From Pseudobacter sp. (GTDB lineage: Bacteria; Bacteroidota; Bacteroidia; Chitinophagales; Chitinophagaceae): 51,062 nucleotides of DNA. This document shows, piece by piece, positions 1 through 7,229 of the stretch. Each line of letters starts with the position of its first letter. Within the stretch, counting starts at the first letter, position 1. The position numbers and the translations under genes were made by a program. The notes under the pieces were generated by a model. It ran no database searches. It saw nothing but the letters and a program-made list of their open reading frames with translations, and had not been told where the DNA came from. Where the stretch lies: assembly GCA_017849455.1 (NCBI GenBank), contig JAFIGX010000017.1:1-51062 (forward strand), in the 5' to 3' direction.

Positions 1-15
1 AAGGGGCAAAGAAAA

Positions 16-106
16 GTTGACAGGTTGGCAAGTTGATAGGTTGATAAGGGAATCTCTGAAGTTCGGAGACCTCCTTGTCAACCTATCAACTTGCCAACCT
101 GTCAAC
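16..106. repeat. Modular hairpin repeat, 8-bp-unit family, copy 1
   Basis: The left arm (16-49) is four tandem 8-bp units of the form GTTGRYAR followed by GG. The right arm (73-106) is the reverse complement, again four units in step. The arms pair along all 34 positions with one T/C difference, which would be a G-U wobble in RNA. The 23-base loop carries a smaller imperfect hairpin around TTCGGAGA. It lies 14 bases beyond the stop of the neighbouring outer-membrane gene, and a partial extra unit runs up to that stop codon. Three more copies occur at 4840, 22180 and 26811. Confidence 0.9.
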
Positions 107-120
107 TAATAGTCAACCTA

Positions 121-1494
121 TCACCTCATGAGGCCGGGGTTGATCCTGATGAACGCCTGATAAGCCCAGGGCGTTTTTCCATACAGGCTGTTGAGTTTGT
201 TATCGTGCATATATAAGGTAGCCTGCGTGCCTATCGAAAAATCAGTTTTACCCAGGCTGAACAGCTTCCTGTTCACACCGAGTGTGATGGCATGCACGGA
301 AAATTTCGCATCATGCCCGTAGATCGCTTCATCGAGTACCAGTTCTTCTGCTGATTTTTCCACGAATTCATATTTACCGTAGATCGCATTTTTGTTGAAC
401 GTGTAAGCCGATTCCAGCAATACGGAATGTTCCTGGTGATCTTTGTCGACCCGGTTATAACCCCATATCAACGCGGAGTTCAGCATGCTGCCCTTCCCCA
501 ACCTTTTGGCATGAATGACAGAGGCATTGGTACGCCGGATATCTTCATCAGGATGCAATGGCTCCGGACTTTTGATGAATCCCTGCGATACCTGCAAGGC
601 CCATTCTTTGGAAGGATTGTAGGAAACGCGCACCGACCAGGAATCGAAACGCGCCTTATCGAAGTTGTAACGGTCTTCATCCGGCTCACGGCCCGTAAAG
701 GATGATCCTTCGATCTTGAAGTCCTTATACCTCACCCCTACCGTGGCCACCCCGAAAGTGATATGCGTGGCATCCTGCCAGTGATGGCCCAGCGGCGCAT
801 CGGGATTGTAGAGGCTCGATGGACGGTGCATGAAGGCAGTACCTCCCAGGGCCGGTTCACCAGGGTAACCGAAATAGCCGAATACGTCGATATCCTTGTT
901 GATGGCATGTGTATAACCGACCGACAGCTCTGCGAATAGATCATGCGGATGTTGACGGTCTACCAGTGGTTTTCCTTTCCAGGTTTCGCCCGACTGGAAT
1001 AATAACGGGTATCCATCCCCGCCCATCACGAGCCTGTCGAAGGAGATCATGGCGCTAAAACGAAAGAGCCCATTTTTCCCAACGGCCGTTTGTCCCATGC
1101 CCATGATCCAGTTGGGAGCGTCGAAGGAAAATCCACCGCGACTGCCCACACGGGCAATATCCTGGTTATTGTAGCGCAGGAACAAATTGCCATGCAGCAT
1201 ATACATCCATTTTGGAGTATGGAACATATAGCCGTACATCGGCGCATTGTCGGGCAGCCAGGCCGTTCCCGAACCATTACGGTTCATGGGAAGATTGCGG
1301 CTGAATGCGTGTGACATCGATCCCTGTCCCTGTATGCCATGTTCATGCTCCATGGAGTGCATAGGCATGTCCATCTGCATCTCCTCTTTCGGTTTCGTAG
1401 TGTCTTTCTTCATCTGCTCATGATGCTCATGTTGCGCAGTAGCCTGCAAAGAGGCCACCGCAAAAATGAATACCACTGGTAAGATCTTTTTCAT
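121..1494 (-). CDS. Met/His-rich outer-membrane protein of the copper island
   Basis: Exported protein of 457 residues, probably an outer-membrane beta-barrel. An in-frame ATG exists 17 codons upstream, but the start at 1494 puts a good signal peptide (MKKILPVVFIFAVASLQATAQ) at the N-terminus and was preferred. Directly after the cleavage site, residues 22-60 are a low-complexity stretch with seven His and seven Met, including HEHHEQM and MQMDMPMHSMEHEH, typical of copper-binding tails. The rest is rich in aromatic residues and alternating strands with no soluble enzyme motif. It is the last gene of the minus-strand metal island, 19 bp after the CopZ-like gene. A role in copper sequestration or efflux at the outer membrane is inferred. 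I do not recognise a named family. Confidence 0.7.
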   Translation of the reverse strand: MKKILPVVFIFAVASLQATAQHEHHEQMKKDTTKPKEEMQMDMPMHSMEHEHGIQGQGSMSHAFSRNLPMNRNGSGTAWLPDNAPMYGYMFHTPKWMYMLHGNLFLRYNNQDIARVGSRGGFSFDAPNWIMGMGQTAVGKNGLFRFSAMISFDRLVMGGDGYPLLFQSGETWKGKPLVDRQHPHDLFAELSVGYTHAINKDIDVFGYFGYPGEPALGGTAFMHRPSSLYNPDAPLGHHWQDATHITFGVATVGVRYKDFKIEGSSFTGREPDEDRYNFDKARFDSWSVRVSYNPSKEWALQVSQGFIKSPEPLHPDEDIRRTNASVIHAKRLGKGSMLNSALIWGYNRVDKDHQEHSVLLESAYTFNKNAIYGKYEFVEKSAEELVLDEAIYGHDAKFSVHAITLGVNRKLFSLGKTDFSIGTQATLYMHDNKLNSLYGKTPWAYQAFIRINPGLMR

Positions 1495-1513
1495 GGTAGA
1501 AGATTGTTTTTGA

Positions 1514-1732
1514 TCAATGCTGCTCGCTAAGCACGTAATTGCCATATTTCTTTACAGCTTCGGCCAGGGTGCCGGTATCGATATGATGCTCCATAGTAAC
1601 GGTAACGGTAGCCTGAGGGGCCTCTCTTTTCACTTCGGCTTTTACCACCCCCGGTACAGATTCCAATGCCTTTTGAACGTTGGCGGCACAACCACCACAA
1701 GTAATGCCTGATACTAAATACTGATGTGTCAT
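1514..1732 (-). CDS. CopZ-like heavy-metal-associated (HMA) chaperone
   Basis: A 72-residue cytosolic protein made of one HMA domain (ferredoxin-like fold). The metal site is GITCGGCAANV with Cys12 and Cys15; the usual Met before TC is Ile. No signal peptide. Such proteins carry Cu(I) to P-type ATPases. It sits between the HMA-AraC regulator and the Met/His-rich outer-membrane gene, and it has its own promoter candidate (-7 box TAGCTTTG on the minus strand, 1753-1760) with an overlapping palindrome. The metal is inferred as copper from the CopA-type pump at 2523-4754; HMA domains of this size also bind other soft metals. Confidence 0.85.
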   Translation of the reverse strand: MTHQYLVSGITCGGCAANVQKALESVPGVVKAEVKREAPQATVTVTMEHHIDTGTLAEAVKKYGNYVLSEQH

Positions 1733-1752
1733 AATGGATGAATTTTATAACA

Positions 1753-1791
1753 CAAAGCTATTGGGATCTCCGGGGGTAGTGTTACACTATT
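1753..1791 (-). promoter_or_regulatory. copZ-like promoter with palindromic operator
   Basis: Read on the minus strand, TAGCTTTG (1753-1760) fits the Bacteroidota -7 consensus TAnnTTTG, 20 bases before the ATG. The perfect 13-bp palindrome TAGTGTTACACTA (1777-1789) lies where the -33 element should be. Its half TTACACTATT (1782-1791) recurs 9 of 10 in front of copA at 4802-4811 with nearly the same spacing to that -7 box (21 versus 22 bases). Operator function is inferred from position and recurrence. Confidence 0.5.
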
Positions 1792-1816
1792 GTGGATCAG
1801 GGTTACATGATTTGGG

Positions 1817-1933
1817 AGTTGGCAGTCGGCAATTGGCAGTTGGCAGTTGTTGAACCCAAGCAATCGAAAAGCCACTATTAAATCTTGCAGTTACCCGACT
1901 GCCAATTGCCAATTGCAAACTGCCAACTCCCAA
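1817..1933. repeat. Modular hairpin repeat, 7-bp-unit family
   Basis: The left arm (about 1813-1848) is tandem 7-bp units of the form ARTYGGC (1817-1823, 1824-1830, 1831-1837, 1838-1844, then a decayed unit). The right arm (about 1897-1933) carries the reverse-complement units, and some further decayed units run toward 1947. Aligned over about 36 positions the arms differ at about four. The loop of roughly 48 bases is not repetitive. It sits between the stop of the HMA-AraC gene (1949) and the copZ-like promoter. Confidence 0.85.
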
Positions 1934-1948
1934 TTGCCCGCTGCTCAC

Positions 1949-2506
1949 TCACACCTCATCCAGCGGCTTCCGCTCTCCCCGCAAACTCTTGAACTGGCTC
2001 GGCGTCATGCCGGTCACCTTTTTGAACTGATTGCTGAGATGCGCTACACTGCTGTATCCCAGGTCGAAGGCGATCTGGGTCAAACTTTTCTCATCATATA
2101 CCAACAGCTCTTTTGTGCGCTCTATCTTCTGCAGGATGAAAAATTGCTCGATAGTGATGCCTTCCACTTCGGAAAACAATTTGCTGAGCGCGGAATAATC
2201 TTTGTAGAGGGTCTTCGAGAGGTAATCCGACAGGTTCTGTTTTTCCAACTGTTCCGGGTCCTGCACCAGTTGAATGATCAGGGTCTTGATCTGTTCGATC
2301 AGTTGGGATGAGCGGTCGCTGATCAGCTCGAACCCGAATTCATGGAGTTTTTTTTCGATCATGCCTACCTGTTCAGGGCTTGCATCATTTTTCAACTCCA
2401 CTTCGCCGAGCCGCATCACCATCACGTCGTGCCCCAGCTTTTCCAGTTCGGTCTTCACTACCCATTTACAACGGTTACAAACCATGTTCTTTATATGTAA
2501 TAGCAT
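1949..2506 (-). CDS. AraC-family regulator with N-terminal HMA-like metal domain
   Basis: A 185-residue DNA-binding protein. Residues 1-70 resemble a degenerate HMA domain with a CxxC site (NMVCNRCKW, Cys10 and Cys13). Residues about 95-180 are an AraC-type double helix-turn-helix ending GMTPSQFKSLRG. There is no cupin or other sugar-binding domain, and at 185 residues it is much shorter than classical AraC proteins (about 290). It starts 16 bp after the stop of the copA-like gene on the same strand. The obvious reading is a transcription factor that senses copper, or another soft metal, through the CxxC site and controls this island. The domain calls are seen in the sequence; metal identity and direction of control are inferred. 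Confidence 0.85.
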   Translation of the reverse strand: MLLHIKNMVCNRCKWVVKTELEKLGHDVMVMRLGEVELKNDASPEQVGMIEKKLHEFGFELISDRSSQLIEQIKTLIIQLVQDPEQLEKQNLSDYLSKTLYKDYSALSKLFSEVEGITIEQFFILQKIERTKELLVYDEKSLTQIAFDLGYSSVAHLSNQFKKVTGMTPSQFKSLRGERKPLDEV

Positions 2507-2522
2507 AGCAATGATTTAATCA

Positions 2523-4754
2523 TTAACGCATCCATTTTAAACGAAGGCTGTTCCCGATCACCGATACAGAGCTCAATGCCATCGCTGCACCGGCGATCAT
2601 CGGGTTGAGCAGGAATCCATTCACAGGATACAGCACACCTGCGGCCAATGGTATGCCGATCAGGTTATAGATAAATGCCCAGAACAGGTTCTGCCTGATG
2701 GCACGTACTGTTCTGCGTGATAAGGTCAGCGCTTTCGGGATCTGCTGCAGGTCGGATGAGATGAGGCTCATTCCGGCCGTTTCGATGGCTATATCGGACC
2801 CCTTGCCCATCGCAATGCTGATATTGGCTTGTGCGAGCGCCTGTGAATCATTGATACCATCGCCCACCATGGCCACTGTTTTACCTTGCTGTTGCAACAG
2901 TTTCACGAAGGCCGCTTTATCGGCAGGCAGCGCTTCTGCCCTGAAATCGTCAATGCCTACCTGCGCGGCAACGGCAGCAGCCGTCTGCCGGTTATCACCG
3001 GTGAACATGTATACATCGATCCCCATTCTTTTCAACGCCACGACTGCTTCTTTGGAGCCGGGCTTTATTTCATCGGCGATAGCGATCATGGCCAGCACTT
3101 TCCCATCCTGCGCAAACCCGATCACCGTCTTCGCCTCACTACTCCATTGCTTCCCTGCTTTTTGCAGTTCGGCCGGAATGTCCATTCCCAGTTCTTCCGC
3201 CATTTTATAGCTTCCAACAGTATAGCGTGTGTCGCCGATCATGGCCTGCACACCCTTTCCGGTTATACTTTCAAAATTATACAATGCCAGCGTGCCGTCG
3301 GCGCTCTTTTGGAGGTGCTTCACCACAGCGGCGGCCAGCGGATGCTCGGACCTCAGCTCCAGGGAGAGCAGGATCGATTCCAGTTCAGCCTGCATCGGCA
3401 AAGCGGTCCCCTTCCATTTTATATCCGTCACCACCGGTTTGCCCTGGGTAAGAGTACCGGTTTTGTCGAGCACGATCGCATTGACGGTATGTCCCACTTC
3501 CAGGCTCTCTGCATCTTTGATCAGGATACCTTCCTCCGCTCCTTTTCCCACACCAACCATGATGGCCGTAGGGGTTGCCAATCCTAACGCACATGGACAT
3601 GCGATCACCAGTACCGTGACCATCGCCAGCAATCCCTGCGTGAGCGTATTGGGCCCGCCGGCGATCAGCCAGATCACGAGCGCCAGTAATGCGATCCCGA
3701 TAACGATCGGTACAAATATCCCGGCGATCTTGTCCACCAGTTTCTGCACCGGCGCCTTGGAACCCTGCGCTTCCTGCACCATGCGGATGATGCCGGCCAG
3801 CATGGTCTCGCTTCCCACCTTTACTGCCTGCAAATGGAAGCTCCCCTGCTGGTTGATGGTGCCGGCAAATACGTCGGCCCCTTTTTCCTTGAGTACCGGT
3901 ACCGGCTCTCCAGATAGCATCGATTCATCCACATAAGATGCTCCGTCGAGCACTTTTCCGTCTACCGGTACTTTCTCCCCTGCACGCACCATAATGGTAT
4001 CCCCGATCAATACCTGCGCCACCGGGATCTCCTCCTGCCTGCCTTCGCGGACCACGCGCACTGTTTTCGGCTGCAACCCGATCAGCTTCCTGATTGCGGA
4101 AGATGTATTCGATTTGGCCCTTTGTTCCAGCAGTTTGCCCAGCATGATAAAGACGATCACTACAGCGCTTGCTTCAAAATATACGTGCGGATGTAATCCT
4201 CTTGCATGCCAGAACGAAGGGTATAAAGTATTGAATACACTGAACACATAAGCGATACCTGTGCTCAAAGCCACCAGTGTATCCATATTCGCTTTGCGAT
4301 GTTTGGCCTGTTTCCAGGCGTTGAAAAAGAATGAGCGGCCGAATACGAACAGCACAGGGGTGGTGAGCGCCCACATGATATAGTTGGCATAGGGCATGTC
4401 CATAAGAAACATCCCGATGACGGCCACAGGCAATGTAAGCAGGGCAGCAAGCTGTGTTTTACGGCGCAGGCCCCGGTATTCCTTTGCCTGCACTTCTTCC
4501 TGTTTGGCAGTGGCATTTTCTTCATCGATGATCAGGTCGTAGCCGATCGAGCGTACTACCTGCTGCATGGCTGTGGTGTCGATCCGGGCGGGATCATAAT
4601 CCACGCTCAATGTCTGCCCTGCAAAGTTCACGGCAGCCTGTTCCACTCCTTCCTGCGCACCTACCATCGATTCAACGCTTACCGCACAGGCGGCACAGCT
4701 CATCCCCGTTACGGGGATCACTTTATGTACTGTATTTTTTACTACTGCTTCCAT
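2523..4754 (-). CDS. copA: Copper-translocating P1B-type ATPase
   Basis: A 743-residue inner-membrane pump that exports Cu(I) using ATP. In order: an N-terminal HMA domain with GMSCAAC (Cys20, Cys23); transmembrane helices from about residue 95; actuator motif SGEP; the transmembrane metal site ACPCALGLATP (CPC at 386-388); phosphorylation motif DKTGTLT (Asp430); nucleotide-binding domain with HP; hinge GDGINDSQAL; and a final helix pair with MxxSS. CPC together with the C-terminal MALSSVSVIGNSLRL is typical of Cu(I) pumps. Length is normal for the family. A promoter candidate lies just upstream, and the gene is followed closely by the HMA-AraC regulator, so pump and sensor are probably co-transcribed. 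Confidence 0.93.
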   Translation of the reverse strand: MEAVVKNTVHKVIPVTGMSCAACAVSVESMVGAQEGVEQAAVNFAGQTLSVDYDPARIDTTAMQQVVRSIGYDLIIDEENATAKQEEVQAKEYRGLRRKTQLAALLTLPVAVIGMFLMDMPYANYIMWALTTPVLFVFGRSFFFNAWKQAKHRKANMDTLVALSTGIAYVFSVFNTLYPSFWHARGLHPHVYFEASAVVIVFIMLGKLLEQRAKSNTSSAIRKLIGLQPKTVRVVREGRQEEIPVAQVLIGDTIMVRAGEKVPVDGKVLDGASYVDESMLSGEPVPVLKEKGADVFAGTINQQGSFHLQAVKVGSETMLAGIIRMVQEAQGSKAPVQKLVDKIAGIFVPIVIGIALLALVIWLIAGGPNTLTQGLLAMVTVLVIACPCALGLATPTAIMVGVGKGAEEGILIKDAESLEVGHTVNAIVLDKTGTLTQGKPVVTDIKWKGTALPMQAELESILLSLELRSEHPLAAAVVKHLQKSADGTLALYNFESITGKGVQAMIGDTRYTVGSYKMAEELGMDIPAELQKAGKQWSSEAKTVIGFAQDGKVLAMIAIADEIKPGSKEAVVALKRMGIDVYMFTGDNRQTAAAVAAQVGIDDFRAEALPADKAAFVKLLQQQGKTVAMVGDGINDSQALAQANISIAMGKGSDIAIETAGMSLISSDLQQIPKALTLSRRTVRAIRQNLFWAFIYNLIGIPLAAGVLYPVNGFLLNPMIAGAAMALSSVSVIGNSLRLKWMR

Positions 4755-4771
4755 AGTATTTTGTTATCCTA

Positions 4772-4811
4772 CAAAACTACAATGGGGCTTTAGCGCGCTC
4801 TTTACACTTTT
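4772..4811 (-). promoter_or_regulatory. copA promoter with shared copper-box candidate
   Basis: On the minus strand TAGTTTTG (4772-4779) matches the -7 consensus TAnnTTTG, 17 bases before the ATG. At the -33 position lies AAAAGTGTAA (complement of 4802-4811), which differs at one base from AATAGTGTAA in front of the copZ-like gene. An 8-bp palindrome AGCGCGCT lies at 4793-4800. The 8-bp-unit hairpin at 4840-4929 sits just upstream of the promoter. Motif matches were made by eye. Confidence 0.5.
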
Positions 4812-4839
4812 ATTGAATTCATTTACAGAATTTGGGGAG

Positions 4840-4929
4840 GTTGAAAAGTTAACAAGTTGAAAGGTTGATAAGGAGTACCCTCAATTCGGAAATTCCCTTG
4901 TCAACTTGTTAACCTGTTAACCTTTCAAC
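4840..4929. repeat. Modular hairpin repeat, 8-bp-unit family, copy 2
   Basis: The left arm (4840-4873) and right arm (4896-4929) are each four GTTRAHAR-type octamers plus GG/CC, with a 22-base loop. The two arms have diverged, differing at several purine/purine or A/G positions, yet the 8-bp register and the GTT core of every unit are kept. The right arm ends 10 bases before the stop codon of the beta-barrel gene (4940), and the copA promoter follows on the other side. Confidence 0.88.
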
Positions 4930-4939
4930 CCGATGTTCC

Positions 4940-5758
4940 CTACAACGCATTCAGGAACACATACTCGAAGCTCACCAGCCAGCTCCTTTCCGCCATACGG
5001 TGCATATCGCTATTGAGCTGAAAGCGATAGCCCAGGTTCAGTTTGGCATTGCTGTTGAAGATCAGTTGCACGGCCGGCGCCAGGTCAACATAAAAATGGC
5101 GCTTGTCGAGCGTTTGCTGTCCGAGCAGTTCCGTATAAATGTTGAGGTTGGTTTGCTTGTAGCTGGTATAGGAACGGGGCAGTAATAAATAGCCGGCCGA
5201 CAAACTATAGTTGAACGATCGATACGGATAAGGATCTTCCCCACCGCCAATGATCGTTGGCTTCTCCGATAAGACCTGGAGGTAGCTCAACGTGGAGGAG
5301 ACTGCCAGCTTATCCCACAACTGCGTTATCACCACGCCACCCTGCACGCCGCTCTGGTCGCCCTCCAGGCTCAGTTCATCATAATACACACGGTTACGGA
5401 TATGCGATATTTCACTAAAGGCAGCGATCCGGAAATGCTGGTGTACATCATCCAGCGAAAGGAAACGGTACTTGGCATAGAGCCGCACACTCTCCCAGCG
5501 GAGGCGGTCGCTGTACATATCGGAAAAGCTGGCCGCGCCGTGCACCATCCATTTCTTGCTGAGCCCTAACATGATCTCCGGTGTATGCCGCTGCTCGATC
5601 TTGTCGGTATGCAAAGACCTCAGCAGCTTTGTACTGTATTTAGCGCTGATCGATTTCGAAGGCATATTCGAAGCCGGCTCGGTGAACACATAGAGCTCCT
5701 GCCCATACATGCGCAGCCCTGCCATCAGCAGGATAGCAATGCCTGTTACTATTTTCAT
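4940..5758 (-). CDS. Small outer-membrane beta-barrel protein of the metal island
   Basis: A 272-residue protein with a signal peptide (cleavage near residue 20, GLRMYGQ) and strand-rich sequence ending in an aromatic terminal strand, SFEYVFLNAL, as in outer-membrane barrels. There are no Cys pairs and no Met/His tail. It starts 4 bp after the stop of the exported HMA protein upstream, so the two are almost certainly translated from one mRNA. This coupling suggests a surface component working with periplasmic metal binding. No named family is recognised and the function is open. Confidence 0.65.
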   Translation of the reverse strand: MKIVTGIAILLMAGLRMYGQELYVFTEPASNMPSKSISAKYSTKLLRSLHTDKIEQRHTPEIMLGLSKKWMVHGAASFSDMYSDRLRWESVRLYAKYRFLSLDDVHQHFRIAAFSEISHIRNRVYYDELSLEGDQSGVQGGVVITQLWDKLAVSSTLSYLQVLSEKPTIIGGGEDPYPYRSFNYSLSAGYLLLPRSYTSYKQTNLNIYTELLGQQTLDKRHFYVDLAPAVQLIFNSNAKLNLGYRFQLNSDMHRMAERSWLVSFEYVFLNAL

Positions 5759-5762
5759 ACCA

Positions 5763-6308
5763 TTAGATCGTTACATGATAGATACGTGTATTGGCCGTGA
5801 TTCCGTCCTTCGTGCAACAGGCCCCGGCCCTGCCGGACTGCACACAGCTCATTTTGCTGGCAGCGCTGTACTTTTTGAATTCCCTGGCGCTGAGGTAATC
5901 CTTGTCGACCAGCACGAGCGATCGCTCACCTTCCAGGGTCTGGGCCTTCACGCCGAGGAAATGGAAGGTCTTGCCATCGATCACCACGTGGGCATCATTC
6001 TGAATGCTCACCGGTGCAAATTTCCCGGTAACGGTCAGTTTGGCCACCGAGAAGCCTGCATCTTCGACCGCTTTTTTCAACTGGTCGAAATCGACTTCAG
6101 CACCAGGCTTGAAACTGATATTGAAAGTGGATGTTTTGATATCCGGTTCCACTGAACCGATGAATGATAATTTTTCGAGTGCTTTATTGATGGCCTTTGT
6201 GCACATGGCACAGGTAAGGCCAGCAGCCTGCAATCCGGCGCCTGTGAATTGCGCCATCAGGCCCGAACTGATCAGGGCCAGTGCCGCAACAAAAAAGATC
6301 TTTTTCAT
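5763..6308 (-). CDS. Exported HMA-domain protein with C-terminal Cys cluster
   Basis: A 181-residue protein with signal peptide (MKKIFFVAALALISSGLMAQ). Residues 25-95 are an HMA domain with LTCAMC (Cys33, Cys36). A second region (about 97-181) contains a VIDGKTFHFLGVKAQ strand segment and a Cys cluster, Cys155 and Cys164-Cys165, which could form a second metal site or disulfide. Being exported, it would bind metal in the periplasm, unlike CopZ. It follows the 123-residue HMA protein by 30 bp and precedes the beta-barrel gene by 4 bp, an operon-like set. Confidence 0.75.
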   Translation of the reverse strand: MKKIFFVAALALISSGLMAQFTGAGLQAAGLTCAMCTKAINKALEKLSFIGSVEPDIKTSTFNISFKPGAEVDFDQLKKAVEDAGFSVAKLTVTGKFAPVSIQNDAHVVIDGKTFHFLGVKAQTLEGERSLVLVDKDYLSAREFKKYSAASKMSCVQSGRAGACCTKDGITANTRIYHVTI

Positions 6309-6338
6309 GATACATGCTTTTACAATGATGAAATGGGC

Positions 6339-6710
6339 TTAGTGCGATCCCTTCTTCGCAGAAGCGGAATCAGCCGGTTTGCGCTCATACTGGCAGCATT
6401 CATGCAGCTTGTCGTAAGCCTCTTTGCTTGCCCGCTCATCACGTGTATCATATCCTGAGCCGGCAATTGCCTGCTGGATCTTTTTGTTGTCTGTTTTTTT
6501 AGGATCGTATGCGATCACCAGCATCTTGGTCTCTGTATCCCAATTGGCCACGGTGGCGCCTGCTGTTTTTGCAGATTTCTCGATGGTCTTTTTACACATA
6601 CCGCATTCGCCCCATACTTTCAATGTATCTTTTTTCAATGAAGTGCTTTGGGCGTTTACAGTGATAGCAGCAGCGAAGAAAAATATAGACAGGAAAATAA
6701 ACAATTTCAT
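6339..6710 (-). CDS. Exported heavy-metal-associated domain protein
   Basis: A 123-residue protein with signal peptide (MKLFIFLSIFFFAAAITVNA) and one HMA domain. The metal site is GECGMCK (Cys36, Cys39), and HECC (Cys105-Cys106) lies near the C-terminus before a Lys/Ser tail. It is probably a periplasmic metal-binding protein of the copper set. No clear TAnnTTTG box was seen upstream, so it may be read through from the HYC_CC_PP gene 92 bp upstream. Confidence 0.78.
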   Translation of the reverse strand: MKLFIFLSIFFFAAAITVNAQSTSLKKDTLKVWGECGMCKKTIEKSAKTAGATVANWDTETKMLVIAYDPKKTDNKKIQQAIAGSGYDTRDERASKEAYDKLHECCQYERKPADSASAKKGSH

Positions 6711-6802
6711 ATTAATTAGTTTTCAGCATTGATAAAATTGGTTTGTAAATAAAAAATCCCGGCCGTCGATAGTCATGAATACATCACTATTGCTGGCAGG
6801 TA

Positions 6803-7195
6803 TCAAATCCTGAAAACATTATTGAGCAGGTAAAGCGGTTGCTGCGCTTTACCGGGAGGAGCGTTTGCGTAGGAATGGTAAAGCTTGTTCTGCACTGACA
6901 GTGTCATGCCGGGTATGAGTGGTTGGGAAGGCAGGATCACCGGTGCTTCTATCAGTTGTACCTGTGTTTTTACCCACTGGTGTGCATCCTGCACTTTCAC
7001 CAGTTTGGATTCGGTATGGCAGCAGCCTTTCTTTTTGGCGCTTTCCTTCATACCACATTTACCGCATTGGTCATGATTGTCATAACCATAATCCACGGAT
7101 GCCAGGCTGCCCATGCAATAATGGAGGTTGACAGGCACACCACTGGTAACGGTGATATAAAGAATGGCTAATATGAAGATGATGCCTTTGCGCAT
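6803..7195 (-). CDS. HYC_CC_PP family protein
   Basis: A 130-residue protein with an N-terminal hydrophobic segment (about 4-20). It shows the three motifs that name the family: HYC (25-27), CC (58-59) and PP (113-114). An additional CGKC pair lies at 44-47. The family is known from Bacteroidota and has no established activity; Cys/His content and the neighbours point to metal binding. The frame is open to an ATG at 7222, but a -7 box at 7202-7209 lies inside that extension, so the start at 7195 is preferred and would make the mRNA nearly leaderless. It is the first gene of the metal island. Confidence 0.8.
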   Translation of the reverse strand: MRKGIIFILAILYITVTSGVPVNLHYCMGSLASVDYGYDNHDQCGKCGMKESAKKKGCCHTESKLVKVQDAHQWVKTQVQLIEAPVILPSQPLIPGMTLSVQNKLYHSYANAPPGKAQQPLYLLNNVFRI

Positions 7196-7201
7196 GCCCG
7201 A

Positions 7202-7209
7202 CAAAGATA
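7202..7209 (-). promoter_or_regulatory. -7 promoter box of the HYC_CC_PP gene
   Basis: On the minus strand TATCTTTG matches TAnnTTTG exactly and ends 6 bases before the ATG at 7195. No good TTTG -33 partner was found at 19-21 bases. It decides the start codon, because the longer frame would begin upstream of the promoter. Confidence 0.45.
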
Positions 7210-7229
7210 CAAAAAAGTCCAAAATGGTA

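Noticed and set aside
16..106. Hairpin repeat read as a CRISPR fragment or IS end
   Set aside because: Units are only 8 bp with no spacers, the two arms are complementary, and no cas or transposase gene is near.
1495..1545. Upstream extension of the Met/His-rich protein
   Set aside because: The extra 17 residues precede a good signal peptide and overlap the end of the CopZ-like gene; the start at 1494 is better.
2886..3587. Long plus-strand frame opposite the copA gene
   Set aside because: It lies wholly inside a strongly supported P-type ATPase gene and its sequence is low-likelihood protein with no motif.
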